From Micromonospora sp. CB01531 (GTDB lineage Bacteria; Actinomycetota; Actinomycetes; Mycobacteriales; Micromonosporaceae): a stretch of 64,000 nucleotides of DNA. The number at the start of each line of letters is the position of its first letter. The first letter of the stretch is position 1. The DNA lies in assembly GCF_001905095.1 (NCBI RefSeq), contig NZ_LWLS01000057.1, forward strand, positions 1 to 64,000, read 5' to 3'. The notes under the pieces are model-generated. The model was not told the origin of the DNA. It ran no database searches and saw only the letters and a program-made list of their open reading frames with translations. The position numbers were made by a program, and so were the translations under genes. Shown in pieces: positions 39,287 to 47,465 of the stretch.

Positions 39287-41494
39287 ATGACCCTGCACGC
39301 CCCCGAACAGACCCTGGACCTCGAACTCGCCGCCGAACGCGCCCACCTGGAGACCTCCCGGGCGGCACTACGCCGGATGCGGGAGCGCGCCGAGGCCCTC
39401 TTCGCCACCGGCGACAAAGTCGCCGGGGACGCGTACACCGCCGAGCAGTTGGGCCGCCACATGGCCCGGCGGGTCAAGGAACTGGCCGACGACCCCACCA
39501 CGCCGCTCTTCTTCGGCCGGCTCGACTTCGGCGGAACCGCCGACGGGCGGCACAGCGGCGGAACCGCCGACAGCCGGCACAGCGGCGACGCCGAGCCCGA
39601 CGACATCGTCGGGGTGTATCACGTCGGGCGCCGGCACGTGACCGACGACCTCGGCGAGCCGCTGGTGCTGGACTGGCGAGCCCCGGTCTCCCGGTCGTTC
39701 TACCGGGCCAGCGCCCGTGACCCGCAGGGCGTCGCCACCCGGCGCCGCTTCGGGTTCAGCTCCGGCCTGCTGACCAGCTTCGAGGACGAGCACCTGGACC
39801 GGGGGGAGGAACTGGGCACGGCCAGCCGGATCCTGACCGCCGAGATCGAGCGTCCCCGCGTCGGCCCGATGCGGGACATCGTCGCCACCATCCAGCCCGA
39901 GCAGGACGAGCTGGTCCGGGCCGACCTGGCCGACTCGATCTGCGTGCAGGGCGCGCCCGGCACCGGAAAGACGGCGGTCGGGCTGCACCGCGCCGCGTAC
40001 CTGCTCTACCTGCACCGGGAGCGGCTACGCCGGTCCGGAATACTGATCGTCGGGCCCAACCGGGCGTTCCTGTCGTACATCGCCGCGGTGCTGCCGGCGC
40101 TCGGCGAGGTCGAGGTCGAGCAGGCCACGGTGGAGGACCTGGTCGCCCGGGTGCCGGTACGCGCGGTCGACGACCCCGCCGTCGCCACCGTCAAGCACGA
40201 CGCCCGGATGGCCGAGGTGCTCCGCCGCGCGGTCGACGCCCACATCGGTACGCCCGCCGAGCCGATCATGGTGTCGGACGGCTCGTTCCGCTGGCGGATC
40301 GGCCTCGACCCGCTGCACCGGGTGGTGGACGAGACCCGCCGGGAGGGGCTGCCGTACGCGACCGGCCGGGAGCGCGTCCGGGCCCGGGTGGTGGGGCTGC
40401 TGCAACGCCAGGCCGAGGCCCGCCGGGCGGAGTCGCCCAGCGACGCCTGGCTGCGCCGGATGGGCAAGGCCAAGCCGGTCACCGCCTTCCTCGACACGGT
40501 CTGGCCGGCGCTCACCCCGGACGGGCTGCTGCACCGGCTCTGGTCCGACGCCGACGTCCTCGCCACGGCGGCCGGCGGCCTGCTCGACGCCGAGGAGCAG
40601 GCCCTGCTGCTCGGGCACGCAGGCCCCGGCGGGCGACCGGGCCCGGAGGACGCCGAGACAGGCGGTGCCAGTGCGGGCGGGCCGCAGCGCGCGGGCACCG
40701 ACCGGCGGCGCGGGTCGGCGGCCACCGGGACAAAGCTGGGCCGTACCCCGAAGGCGACGAAGTGGACCGCCGCCGACGCGGTCCTGATCGACGAGGCGGC
40801 CGGGCTGATCGAACGGCCGGCCGGCTTCGGGCACGTGGTGGTCGACGAGGCGCAGGACCTGTCCCCGATGCAGTGCCGGGCCATCGCCCGCCGAAGCGAG
40901 CACGGCTCGATCACGCTGCTCGGCGACCTGGCCCAGGGCACCGCGCCCTGGGCCGCCACCGACTGGCGGGAGTCCCTGACCCACCTGGGCAAGCCGGACG
41001 CCACCGTGGTGCCGCTCAGCGTCGGCTTCCGGGTGCCGGCGGCGGTTGTCGCGTTCGCCAACCGGCTGCTGCCGGCGCTCGCGGTCGACGTACCCGCAGC
41101 CGAGTCGCTGCGCCGCGACGGGACGCTGGACGTGCGTACGGTCGAGGACCTGACAGCGGCGACGGTGGCCGAGGTGCACGCGGCGCTCGCGCACGACGGC
41201 TCGGTCGGCGTGATCGCCGCCGACGACACGGTGGACCGGCTCCGCGCGGCGCTGTCCGGCGCGGGCGTCGAGACCGCGACCGCCGACGACGTGGAGACCG
41301 CGGCGCGCGTCACCGTGGTCCCGGCGACCCTGGTCAAGGGACTGGAGTACGACCACGTCGTGGTGGTCGAGCCGGCCGCGATCGTGGCGGCCGAGCCGCG
41401 GGGCCTGCACCGCCTCTACGTGGTGCTGACCCGGGCGGTCTCCCGGCTGGCGGTGCTGCACCGGGACCCGCTGCCCGTTCCCCTGGCCGGCTGA
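39287..41494 (+). CDS. helD: HelD-type superfamily I helicase-like ATPase
   Basis: This 735-residue protein has an N-terminal coiled-coil region (residues 8-40), the HelD-type YHVGRRHVTDDLGEPLVLDWRAPVSRSFY block, Walker A GAPGTGKT at about residues 222-229, a DEAQD Walker B, and a C-terminal UvrD-like half (GDLAQGTAPW, VVPATLVKGLEYDHVVVVEP). HelD frees stalled RNA polymerase; in some actinomycetes a relative confers rifamycin tolerance. The start ATG 39287 has GAGGAG 8 nt upstream; the in-frame GTG 39269 has none. A tandem repeat lies near residues 82-100. Confidence 0.92.
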   Translation: MTLHAPEQTLDLELAAERAHLETSRAALRRMRERAEALFATGDKVAGDAYTAEQLGRHMARRVKELADDPTTPLFFGRLDFGGTADGRHSGGTADSRHSGDAEPDDIVGVYHVGRRHVTDDLGEPLVLDWRAPVSRSFYRASARDPQGVATRRRFGFSSGLLTSFEDEHLDRGEELGTASRILTAEIERPRVGPMRDIVATIQPEQDELVRADLADSICVQGAPGTGKTAVGLHRAAYLLYLHRERLRRSGILIVGPNRAFLSYIAAVLPALGEVEVEQATVEDLVARVPVRAVDDPAVATVKHDARMAEVLRRAVDAHIGTPAEPIMVSDGSFRWRIGLDPLHRVVDETRREGLPYATGRERVRARVVGLLQRQAEARRAESPSDAWLRRMGKAKPVTAFLDTVWPALTPDGLLHRLWSDADVLATAAGGLLDAEEQALLLGHAGPGGRPGPEDAETGGASAGGPQRAGTDRRRGSAATGTKLGRTPKATKWTAADAVLIDEAAGLIERPAGFGHVVVDEAQDLSPMQCRAIARRSEHGSITLLGDLAQGTAPWAATDWRESLTHLGKPDATVVPLSVGFRVPAAVVAFANRLLPALAVDVPAAESLRRDGTLDVRTVEDLTAATVAEVHAALAHDGSVGVIAADDTVDRLRAALSGAGVETATADDVETAARVTVVPATLVKGLEYDHVVVVEPAAIVAAEPRGLHRLYVVLTRAVSRLAVLHRDPLPVPLAG
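39530..39583 (+). repeat. Tandem 27-bp repeat inside helD
   Basis: Two 27-bp units (39530-39556, 39557-39583) differ at two bases. They code for GGTADGRHS and GGTADSRHS. They lie just after FGRLDF, where homologues have a short loop, so the unit appears to be a local expansion. Confidence 0.8.
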
Positions 41495-41617
41495 CGGCGA
41501 CTGGACCGTCGCCGACCGCAAGCAAGAGCACCTGTATCCGGGATGTAGGGGCCTCCCGGACCCCGGTAGGCCACCCTGTCCAGGTTGGAGCGCGAGCTTG
41601 GGGGCGGCGACGGCGGC

Positions 41618-42217
41618 TCAGCCCGAGAGGGCGGCGGCGAGGGCGCGGAGCGGGCGGCCGGATTCGGCGATCGGCACGGTGAAGGCGAGCCACGAGCCGT
41701 CCGTGAAGTCGATGCGTAGCCGCTTCGGGTTGAGCCGGTGCCAGCCCACCCGGGCCGAAGCGACGTCGGCCCGGGACGCCGACCAGGCCACCCCGGTCTC
41801 GGCCAGGGACCGTTCCTCGTCCGCCTGGTTGGCCAGCAGCTTCACCGGCCCGGTGAGGCAGACCAGCAGCCGCCGGTCGGTGACGGCGAGCAGGGTGTGC
41901 CGGAGCCGCCCGTCCGGCCGGAGCGGGTTAACCGCCCGGTGCAGCCGGGAGGCGGCCGAGCCGGGGGCGCCGCGGCCGGCGATGCCCCAGGCGATCACGT
42001 CCACCAGCCGGTCGCCGCGGTCCCAGGTGGCCAACGGGGCGAGCACGTTGAGCAGCACCGAGCCGACCGTGGCCCGGCCAGCGGTCTCGGGTGCCGCCGG
42101 TTCGGGCGGCGGCGGTGGCGTCGCGCCGTTGGCGACCTCGGCCTTCGCGGACGCCAGCACCCGCTCGCCCGGATCGGCGAGCTGACCGATCCGGTCGCGG
42201 TACCTGGTCTCCTCCAT
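41618..42217 (-). CDS. Unknown protein in type VII-type cluster
   Basis: This 199-residue protein is not recognised with certainty. It has an N-terminal polar region with a proline run (ATPPPPPEP), no clear membrane segment, and a C-terminal half (LLAVTDRRLLVCL ... RVGWHRLNPKRLRIDFTDGSWLAFTVP) resembling a PH-like/GRAM-type beta fold of bacterial proteins. It starts 4 nt after the YbaB-like gene ends, so it is the last gene of the four-gene unit with the WXG-like protein. A role as a cognate partner or immunity factor is only a possibility. Confidence 0.7.
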   Translation of the reverse strand: MEETRYRDRIGQLADPGERVLASAKAEVANGATPPPPPEPAAPETAGRATVGSVLLNVLAPLATWDRGDRLVDVIAWGIAGRGAPGSAASRLHRAVNPLRPDGRLRHTLLAVTDRRLLVCLTGPVKLLANQADEERSLAETGVAWSASRADVASARVGWHRLNPKRLRIDFTDGSWLAFTVPIAESGRPLRALAAALSG

Positions 42218-42221
42218 CAGC

Positions 42222-42575
42222 TCAGTACCGGTCGTAGCCGTAGTCGTCGGCGGCCGGACGCTCCGCGGCCGGGGCGTTGCCCATCACATCGCCGACGATC
42301 TCGCGGACCCGGGCGGCGGCGGCCTCCTGGGCGCGGTTCGCGGCGGCGGTGAACTCCTCGGCGAGGGTGTAGGAGTCGAACCGCATGGCCCGGGCGTTGA
42401 TCTCGGTGGAGAGGATCTTGCCGTCGGCGGCCGCGGTGACCGTGACCAGGCCGGAGTCACTCACCCCCTCGGCGTTGCTCTGCTCCAGCTCGGCCATCCG
42501 CGCGCCGAGCTGGCGCTGCCAGCCGTCGAGGTTGCGGGCCAGCGCCTCGATCCGGTCCAGGGCGGGGAAGGTCAT
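42222..42575 (-). CDS. YbaB/EbfC-family protein
   Basis: This 117-residue protein has the YbaB/EbfC plan: an N-terminal helix (RIEALARNLDGWQRQLGARMAELE), a beta segment (GLVTVTAAADGKILSTEIN) and a C-terminal helix. Canonical members bind DNA as dimers. In actinobacteria, divergent members are common next to WXG100/ESX genes, as here, and may serve secretion instead. The start ATG 42575 has GAGAGG upstream. Confidence 0.8.
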   Translation of the reverse strand: MTFPALDRIEALARNLDGWQRQLGARMAELEQSNAEGVSDSGLVTVTAAADGKILSTEINARAMRFDSYTLAEEFTAAANRAQEAAAARVREIVGDVMGNAPAAERPAADDYGYDRY

Positions 42576-42584
42576 GGCTGCCTC

Positions 42585-43511
42585 TCAGTTGACGATCGAG
42601 TCGAAGACGTTCTGCACGCCCTTGGTGTACGGGCCCAGGTCCTCCTTGTAGGTGCCGTCCACCAGGTAGTTGCGGTCCTTGTGCCCATCGGAGACGTCGT
42701 GCAGGCCGACACCGGTGTCCAGCAGGGTGCTGCCGATGCCGGGGATGTTCACCGGGGACGCCTGGTTGATGGCGAACTTGCCGGGGAACAGGATGGCGGC
42801 ACGTTTCATCTTGAACGCGAACGCCTCCTTGGTGTATCCGGACTTGTTCCACGCCCGGTACGCCTTCTTGGCCTTGCGCAGCTCCATCACGAGCTTGCGG
42901 TACCGGGTGAGCAGCTCGGCGACCTTCTCCAGCTTGGTCACCAGCTTGGTGAGGATCTCGGCGAACCGCGCGATGATCTTGCACATCCGGCCGACCGTGG
43001 TGGCCAGCCGGGCCAGCACCCGGACCACCGTGGCGGCCAGCGTCACGCCGGCGCTGAGGAATGCGGCCACCGCGGCGATGATGACCTCGGTCAGGAACCA
43101 GAGCAGGAACTCCAGGATCAGCTCGACCAGGAGGTTGAACGCCTCGACCGCCGCGTTCGCCGCGTCGACCAGCACCTCCTTCGTGCCGTCCAGCCCCTGG
43201 GCCAGCTCCTCGATCGCCGCCTCGACGGACTCCATCGAGGCGTGGAACTTCTCCGCCGCGTCACCGTCCCAGGCGCCGCGCAGCCGGGCCCGGTCGGCGA
43301 TCTGGTCACCGGCGATCTGGCGCACCGCCTCGCCGGTGGTCAGGGCGAGCTGGGCCGCCTGCATCAGGTCGTCCGGCTCACCGGCGACCAGTTCCAGCAG
43401 CTGCTCGAACGGCCAGAGCACGGCCTGGGAGAGCGGCTTGAACGGGTCGGGCGTGCCCGACACGATCTGCTCGAAGTAGGTCTTGTTGCGCTGCAACGCC
43501 TCGGTGCTCAT
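42585..43511 (-). CDS. WXG100-like protein with membrane segments (type VII substrate candidate)
   Basis: This 308-residue protein has an N-terminal helical-hairpin domain with a W81-D-G83 turn (GAWDGDAAEKFHASM), as in WXG100 and related ESX substrates. It is followed by long hydrophobic segments (about residues 120-165) and a basic helical region, then a C-terminal 70 residues with GKFAINQASPVNIPGIGS and NYLVDGTYKE. The plan resembles WXG-led effectors with a variable C-terminal domain; toxicity is not shown. The start codon ATG 43511 has GAGGTGG inside a repeat shared with paaC. Confidence 0.75.
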   Translation of the reverse strand: MSTEALQRNKTYFEQIVSGTPDPFKPLSQAVLWPFEQLLELVAGEPDDLMQAAQLALTTGEAVRQIAGDQIADRARLRGAWDGDAAEKFHASMESVEAAIEELAQGLDGTKEVLVDAANAAVEAFNLLVELILEFLLWFLTEVIIAAVAAFLSAGVTLAATVVRVLARLATTVGRMCKIIARFAEILTKLVTKLEKVAELLTRYRKLVMELRKAKKAYRAWNKSGYTKEAFAFKMKRAAILFPGKFAINQASPVNIPGIGSTLLDTGVGLHDVSDGHKDRNYLVDGTYKEDLGPYTKGVQNVFDSIVN

Positions 43512-43590
43512 GCGCCCACCTCGCTCCGCTCGACGACCGCATGAGGCTCCACGGCACTGCGCCTGATGATTCGCTCGCTACGCTCGCTCA
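43512..43590 (-). repeat. Intercistronic repeat, family B (upstream of the WXG-like gene)
   Basis: On the minus strand it begins TGAGCGAGCGTAGCGAGCG and ends GCGGAGCGAGGTGGGCGC directly before the ATG at 43511. It matches the paaB-paaC element at both ends and at the inner AA(T/C)CAT and CAG words. It supplies GAGGTGG. Confidence 0.6.
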
Positions 43591-43600
43591 TGCGTCCCCC

Positions 43601-43921
43601 TCAGGCGCCCGGCACGAACATGTCGTTGGTCGCCACATCGGTGCCGGTGTACGCGTCGGCCGTGTCGCTCATCCCCTCGGCGATGTCGGCCATCGTCTCC
43701 GCGCCCTCCTCCAACCCCTGCAGGCACGCCTCGAACTGCTCGGCGTACGCGGCCGCGAGGCTGAAGGACGCCGGCATGATCCCGAAGGCGTGCCGGGGCA
43801 CGTGCCCGTCGCGGAAGACCCGGGCCAACTCGTTGAACCGGGTCGCCCGGCCCCGGCTGGCTGCGGCGAAGGCCTTCAGCGCCTCCGGTTGGACGTCCAG
43901 GTTCTTGCTCGGACTCGTCAC
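43601..43921 (-). CDS. EspC-like small type VII-associated protein
   Basis: This 106-residue helical protein begins KNLDVQPEALKAFAAASRGRA and has a middle SLAAAYAEQFEACLQGLEEGAETM. It fits the EspC/DUF2580-type family of ESX-linked actinobacterial proteins that resemble WXG100 proteins. It leads a four-gene unit. The start is GTG 43921 with GGGGAG upstream. No ESX core genes (eccC, eccD) are in the window. Confidence 0.72.
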   Translation of the reverse strand: MTSPSKNLDVQPEALKAFAAASRGRATRFNELARVFRDGHVPRHAFGIMPASFSLAAAYAEQFEACLQGLEEGAETMADIAEGMSDTADAYTGTDVATNDMFVPGA

Positions 43922-44105
43922 GGATTCTCCCCAGTGTCCAGTCGGCACGCGTCCGTCGTCGCCGTGGCGCGAAGCGGCCGACGGGTTTACCACAGTAGGC
44001 GATGGGCCGGATCCGTCGTCGCCCCGTCCCACGGCGGCGGGGACTGGCGCCGGCACGCTACACATGGGGCGGCACAACTGTCGCCCGCACCCCGAGGAGT
44101 TCTCG

Positions 44106-44993
44106 ATGATCCTGGCCCGCGCCGACCAGGTCAGCCGCCGATACGGCGAGGTGCTGGCCCTGGACCGGGTCGACCTGACCGTCCACGCCGGTGAGCTGGT
44201 CGGCCTGCTCGGCCCGAACGGCGCCGGCAAGAGCACCCTGATCAACCTGCTGGTGGGGCTGCGCCGGCCCACGTCCGGCCGGGTGGAGCTGTTCGGCGGC
44301 GACCCGCGCGACCCGGCGAGCCGGCGGCAGCTCGGGGTGACCCCGCAGGAGACCGGCCTGCCCGGCACGTTGCGGGTCGGCGAGGTGGTCGACTTCGTCT
44401 CCGCGCACTTCCCCGACCCGATCCCCCGGGGCGAACTGCTCGACCGGTTCGGCCTCGCCGACCAGGTGAAACGGCAGACCGGCGGACTCTCCGGCGGGCA
44501 GCGCCGCCGGCTCGCCGTGGCCCTCGCGTTCGTCGGCCGCCCCCGGCTGGTCGTCCTCGACGAGCCGACCACCGGGCTGGACGTCGAGGCGCGGCACACG
44601 CTCTGGGAGGCGATCCGCGGCTTCCACGCCGACGGCGGCACCGTGCTGCTCAGCAGCCACTACCTGGAGGAGGTGGAGGCCCTCGCCCAGCGGGTGGTGG
44701 TGATCGGCCAGGGCCGGGTGCTCGCGGACGACACGGTCGAGGCGATCCGGGGCATCGTCGGCGTACGCCGGGTCAGCCTGGTCGCCGACGAGCTGCCGCC
44801 GCTGCCCGGGGTGGTCGCCACCGAGCACACCGACGGGCGTACCCACCTGCTCACCACGGACGCCGACCAGCTCGTCCGCGACCTGGTCGCCGCCGGGGTG
44901 GCGTTCCGCGACCTGGAGGTGCGGCCCACCTCCTTGGAGGAGGCGTTCCTCGCCATCACCACCGGCGACCGGCCCGCGCCCGCGCCCGTCTGA
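44106..44993 (+). CDS. ABC transporter ATP-binding protein (drug/ABC-2 type)
   Basis: This 295-residue ATPase has Walker A GPNGAGKST near residue 38, signature LSGGQRRRL, Walker B LVVLDEPTTGLD and the H-loop SSHYLEE. The C-terminal 80 residues are of the CcmA/DrrA type. It pairs with the membrane protein 12 nt downstream. The start ATG 44106 has CGAGGAG 7 nt upstream; a longer frame from 43566 is antisense to the EspC-like gene and is not used. Confidence 0.92.
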   Translation: MILARADQVSRRYGEVLALDRVDLTVHAGELVGLLGPNGAGKSTLINLLVGLRRPTSGRVELFGGDPRDPASRRQLGVTPQETGLPGTLRVGEVVDFVSAHFPDPIPRGELLDRFGLADQVKRQTGGLSGGQRRRLAVALAFVGRPRLVVLDEPTTGLDVEARHTLWEAIRGFHADGGTVLLSSHYLEEVEALAQRVVVIGQGRVLADDTVEAIRGIVGVRRVSLVADELPPLPGVVATEHTDGRTHLLTTDADQLVRDLVAAGVAFRDLEVRPTSLEEAFLAITTGDRPAPAPV

Positions 44994-45005
44994 GGAGAAG
45001 ATCTC

Positions 45006-45743
45006 GTGCCGCTAGCCCTGGTCCACGCCCGTTACCAGCTTCTCGAGACCGTCCGGATCCCGGTCGCCATCTTCGGCAGCGCGTTCTTCCCGGCTGCCGC
45101 GATGCTCTTCTTCGTGGTGCCGTTCGCCGGTGACGACCCGACCGGGGCCACCTACGCCACCTGTGCCATGGTCACCTTCGCGGTGATGAGCGCCAACATC
45201 TTCCAGTACGGGATCGGCGTCGCCGAGGACCGCGACCAGCCGTGGAACCCGTACACCCGGACGCTGCCGGCCGGTCCGGGGCCACGCCTCGCCGGCCGGA
45301 TCCTGGCCGGCCTGGCGCTCACCTTCCTGTCCATGCTCCCGGTGGTGGTGATCGCGGCGGCGGCCACCGCGGCCCGGGTCACCCCGGCGCAGTTCCTGCT
45401 CGGTGCCGCCGGGGTCGCGGTGATCTCGGTGCCGTTCACCCTGCTCGGACTGGCCATCGGCTACTCGCTGCCGAGCAAGGCGGCGATCGTGGTCGCCCAG
45501 CTCATCTTCTTCCCCCTCGCCTTCGGCGGCGGCCTGCTCTCCGGCCCGGACGACGCACCCAGCTTCATCAAGGCGATCGCCCCCTACCTGCCCACCCGGG
45601 GCGCGGTGGAGCTGATGTGGGCGGCGGTCACCGACTGGCGGCCGAACCTGGTCTCCCTGGCCATGCTCGGCGTCTGGATCGTGCTGCTGGCCGGGGTCGC
45701 CGGATGGGCGTACCGGCGGGACGAGGGACGGCGCTTCACCTGA
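45006..45743 (+). CDS. ABC-2 type membrane subunit
   Basis: This 245-residue protein has six predicted membrane helices and the general ABC-2 exporter plan (VEDRDQPWNPYTRTLP loop, then LAISLP-like GLAIGYSLPSKAAIVVAQLIFFPLAFGGGLL and PTRGAVELMW). It works with the ATPase just upstream. The start is GTG 45006, with GAGGAGAAG 8 nt upstream. The cargo is unknown; drug or lipid export is typical. Confidence 0.88.
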   Translation: MPLALVHARYQLLETVRIPVAIFGSAFFPAAAMLFFVVPFAGDDPTGATYATCAMVTFAVMSANIFQYGIGVAEDRDQPWNPYTRTLPAGPGPRLAGRILAGLALTFLSMLPVVVIAAAATAARVTPAQFLLGAAGVAVISVPFTLLGLAIGYSLPSKAAIVVAQLIFFPLAFGGGLLSGPDDAPSFIKAIAPYLPTRGAVELMWAAVTDWRPNLVSLAMLGVWIVLLAGVAGWAYRRDEGRRFT

Positions 45744-45837
45744 CCTCTTGTCCGATTCCGGCCCGGCGGGCGACGGGACGGTGCCACGATGCCGGCAGGG
45801 CGTGCCAGCGGGGCCGCCCCCGGCGAGAGGGGTCAGC

Positions 45838-46611
45838 GTGAGCGGCGTCGAGCCCGGCACGCCCTGCTGGACCGACCTGGCCACGCCTGGGCTGGAGGAC
45901 GCGAAGCGGTTCTACCCGGAGCTGTTCGGCTGGACCGGCCGCGTCTCCCCGGAGCCGGCGGCCGGCGGCTACACGGTCTTCCTCAAGGATGGGCGGGCGG
46001 TCGCCGCGGCGGGCCCGCCGGCCGCCCCGGACCAGGTGCCGATCTGGTCGACGTACGTGGCGACCGACGACGCCGATCTCGTGGCCACCAGGGTGGAGGC
46101 GGCCGGCGGCCAGGTGGTGGTCGCCCCGTTCGACGTCTTCGACCAGGGCCGGATGGCGGTCCTCTCCGACCCGGCGGGTGCGGTGTTCAGCGTCTGGCAG
46201 CCGATGGCGATGCGCGGCGCGGAGCTGTTCAACGCCCCTGGGGCGATGTGCTGGAACGAGCTGGTCACCCCCGACCCGGAGGGTGCGCGGGACTTCTACG
46301 CGCTGGTCTTCGGCTGGCACGCGGAGGAGCAGCCGACGCAGCCCGCCCCCTACACGGGCTGGCGGTGTGGTGCCCGGATCGTCGCGGGCATGACGCCACC
46401 GCTGGAGGAGCTGCCGGCCGACCTGCCCGCGTACTGGTCGGTGTGGTTCGCGGTGGCGGACGCCGAGGCCACCGCCGCCCGTGCCGCCGAGCTGGGCGGC
46501 ACGGTCCTGGTCCCGCCCCGGGACACCCCGCGGGGCCGCCTCGCCGCCCTCCGCGACCCCGAGGGCGCCCTCTTCTCCGTCCTCACCCTGCGTCCGGGCC
46601 GCACTGGTTGA
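45838..46611 (+). CDS. VOC/glyoxalase-fold protein, two-domain
   Basis: This 257-residue protein holds two glyoxalase-like modules (first WTDLATPGLEDAKRFYPELFGW, second WNELVTPDPEGARDFYALVFGW). This matches the SCO-type hydroxylase/antibiotic-resistance-like VOC proteins of actinomycetes. Metal ligands are not clear. The start is put at GTG 45838, preceded by GAGAGGGG; GTC-led upstream codons are unlikely. The function is unknown. Confidence 0.83.
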   Translation: MSGVEPGTPCWTDLATPGLEDAKRFYPELFGWTGRVSPEPAAGGYTVFLKDGRAVAAAGPPAAPDQVPIWSTYVATDDADLVATRVEAAGGQVVVAPFDVFDQGRMAVLSDPAGAVFSVWQPMAMRGAELFNAPGAMCWNELVTPDPEGARDFYALVFGWHAEEQPTQPAPYTGWRCGARIVAGMTPPLEELPADLPAYWSVWFAVADAEATAARAAELGGTVLVPPRDTPRGRLAALRDPEGALFSVLTLRPGRTG

Positions 46612-46660
46612 TCATGTCGTGCGCGACCCCGGCGGGCTGCGGCAACAACTTCTGATCAAC
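46607..46660. repeat. GTTGATCA inverted repeat between convergent genes
   Basis: Perfect 8-bp arms GTTGATCA (46607-46614) and TGATCAAC (46653-46660) enclose 38 nt. The arms contain the stop codons of both the VOC gene and the cobalamin ATPase gene. The core matches the palindrome at 4243. Confidence 0.5.
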
Positions 46661-47465
46661 CTGGCAGGGGGCGGGGACGGACCGGGACGACGAGCGGGCC
46701 GTGGTCGCCCTGGATGACGCGGACGTGGGCGCGGTAGTGGGTGGCGAGCAGGTCCTCGGTGAGCACCTCCCGAGGTGGGCCGGCCGCGGCCACCCGGCCG
46801 TCGGCGAGCAGGACCAGCCGGTCGGCGTACTCGCCGGCCACGGAGAGGTCGTGCATGGTGGCGAGCACGGTCAGGCCGTGCTCGCGGCGGAGCTGGTCGA
46901 CCAGCTCGAGCACCTCCTGCTGGTGGCCGATGTCCAGCGCGCTGGTCGGCTCGTCCAGCAGCAGCAGGGTGGCGCCCTGCGCCAGGGCGCGGGCCAGGAA
47001 GACCCGCTGCCGCTCGCCGCCGGAGAGGGTGGCCAGCTCCCGGTGCCCGAACGCGCCGAGGTCGAGCCCGTCCAGCACCTCGTGCACGGCGGCCAGGTCG
47101 GCGGTCGACTCCCGGCCCAGCGGCGGGATGTACGGGGTTCGCCCGAGCAGCACGTAGTCGAACACCGACATGCCGGCCGGCACCACCGGGGACTGCGCCA
47201 CCGTGGCGACGACCCGGGCCCGGTCCCGGCGGCGGAGGGACTGGATCGGCGTACCGAACAGGGAGACCGTGCCCGGCGCGGGCAGCAGGCCGCCGACGGC
47301 GCGCAGCAGGGTCGACTTGCCGGCGCCGTTCGGGCCGATGACGGTGACCCACTCGCCCGCCGCGACGGTCAGGTCCACGCCCGTCAGAATCGACGTCCCG
47401 CCCAGGTCGACGTGCAGGTCGCGCACCTCGACGGCGCTGGTCGTCGTGGCGCTCCGCGCGCTCAT
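46656..47465 (-). CDS. btuD: Cobalamin-type ABC importer ATPase
   Basis: This 269-residue FecE/BtuD-type ATPase has Walker A GPNGAGKST near residue 42, Q-loop AQSPVVP, signature LSGGERQRV, Walker B LLLLDEPTSALD and H-loop ATMHDLS. The start ATG 47465 overlaps the permease stop codon (ATGA). The upstream cobalamin riboswitch makes vitamin B12 or a precursor the likely cargo. Confidence 0.9.
   Translation of the reverse strand: MSARSATTTSAVEVRDLHVDLGGTSILTGVDLTVAAGEWVTVIGPNGAGKSTLLRAVGGLLPAPGTVSLFGTPIQSLRRRDRARVVATVAQSPVVPAGMSVFDYVLLGRTPYIPPLGRESTADLAAVHEVLDGLDLGAFGHRELATLSGGERQRVFLARALAQGATLLLLDEPTSALDIGHQQEVLELVDQLRREHGLTVLATMHDLSVAGEYADRLVLLADGRVAAAGPPREVLTEDLLATHYRAHVRVIQGDHGPLVVPVRPRPLPG

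Noticed and set aside
41585-41605. Another copy of the intercistronic repeats after helD (GGAGCGCGAGCTTGGGGGCGG)
   Set aside because: Only a short word resembles family A and it is not next to a start codon, so it was not counted as a copy.
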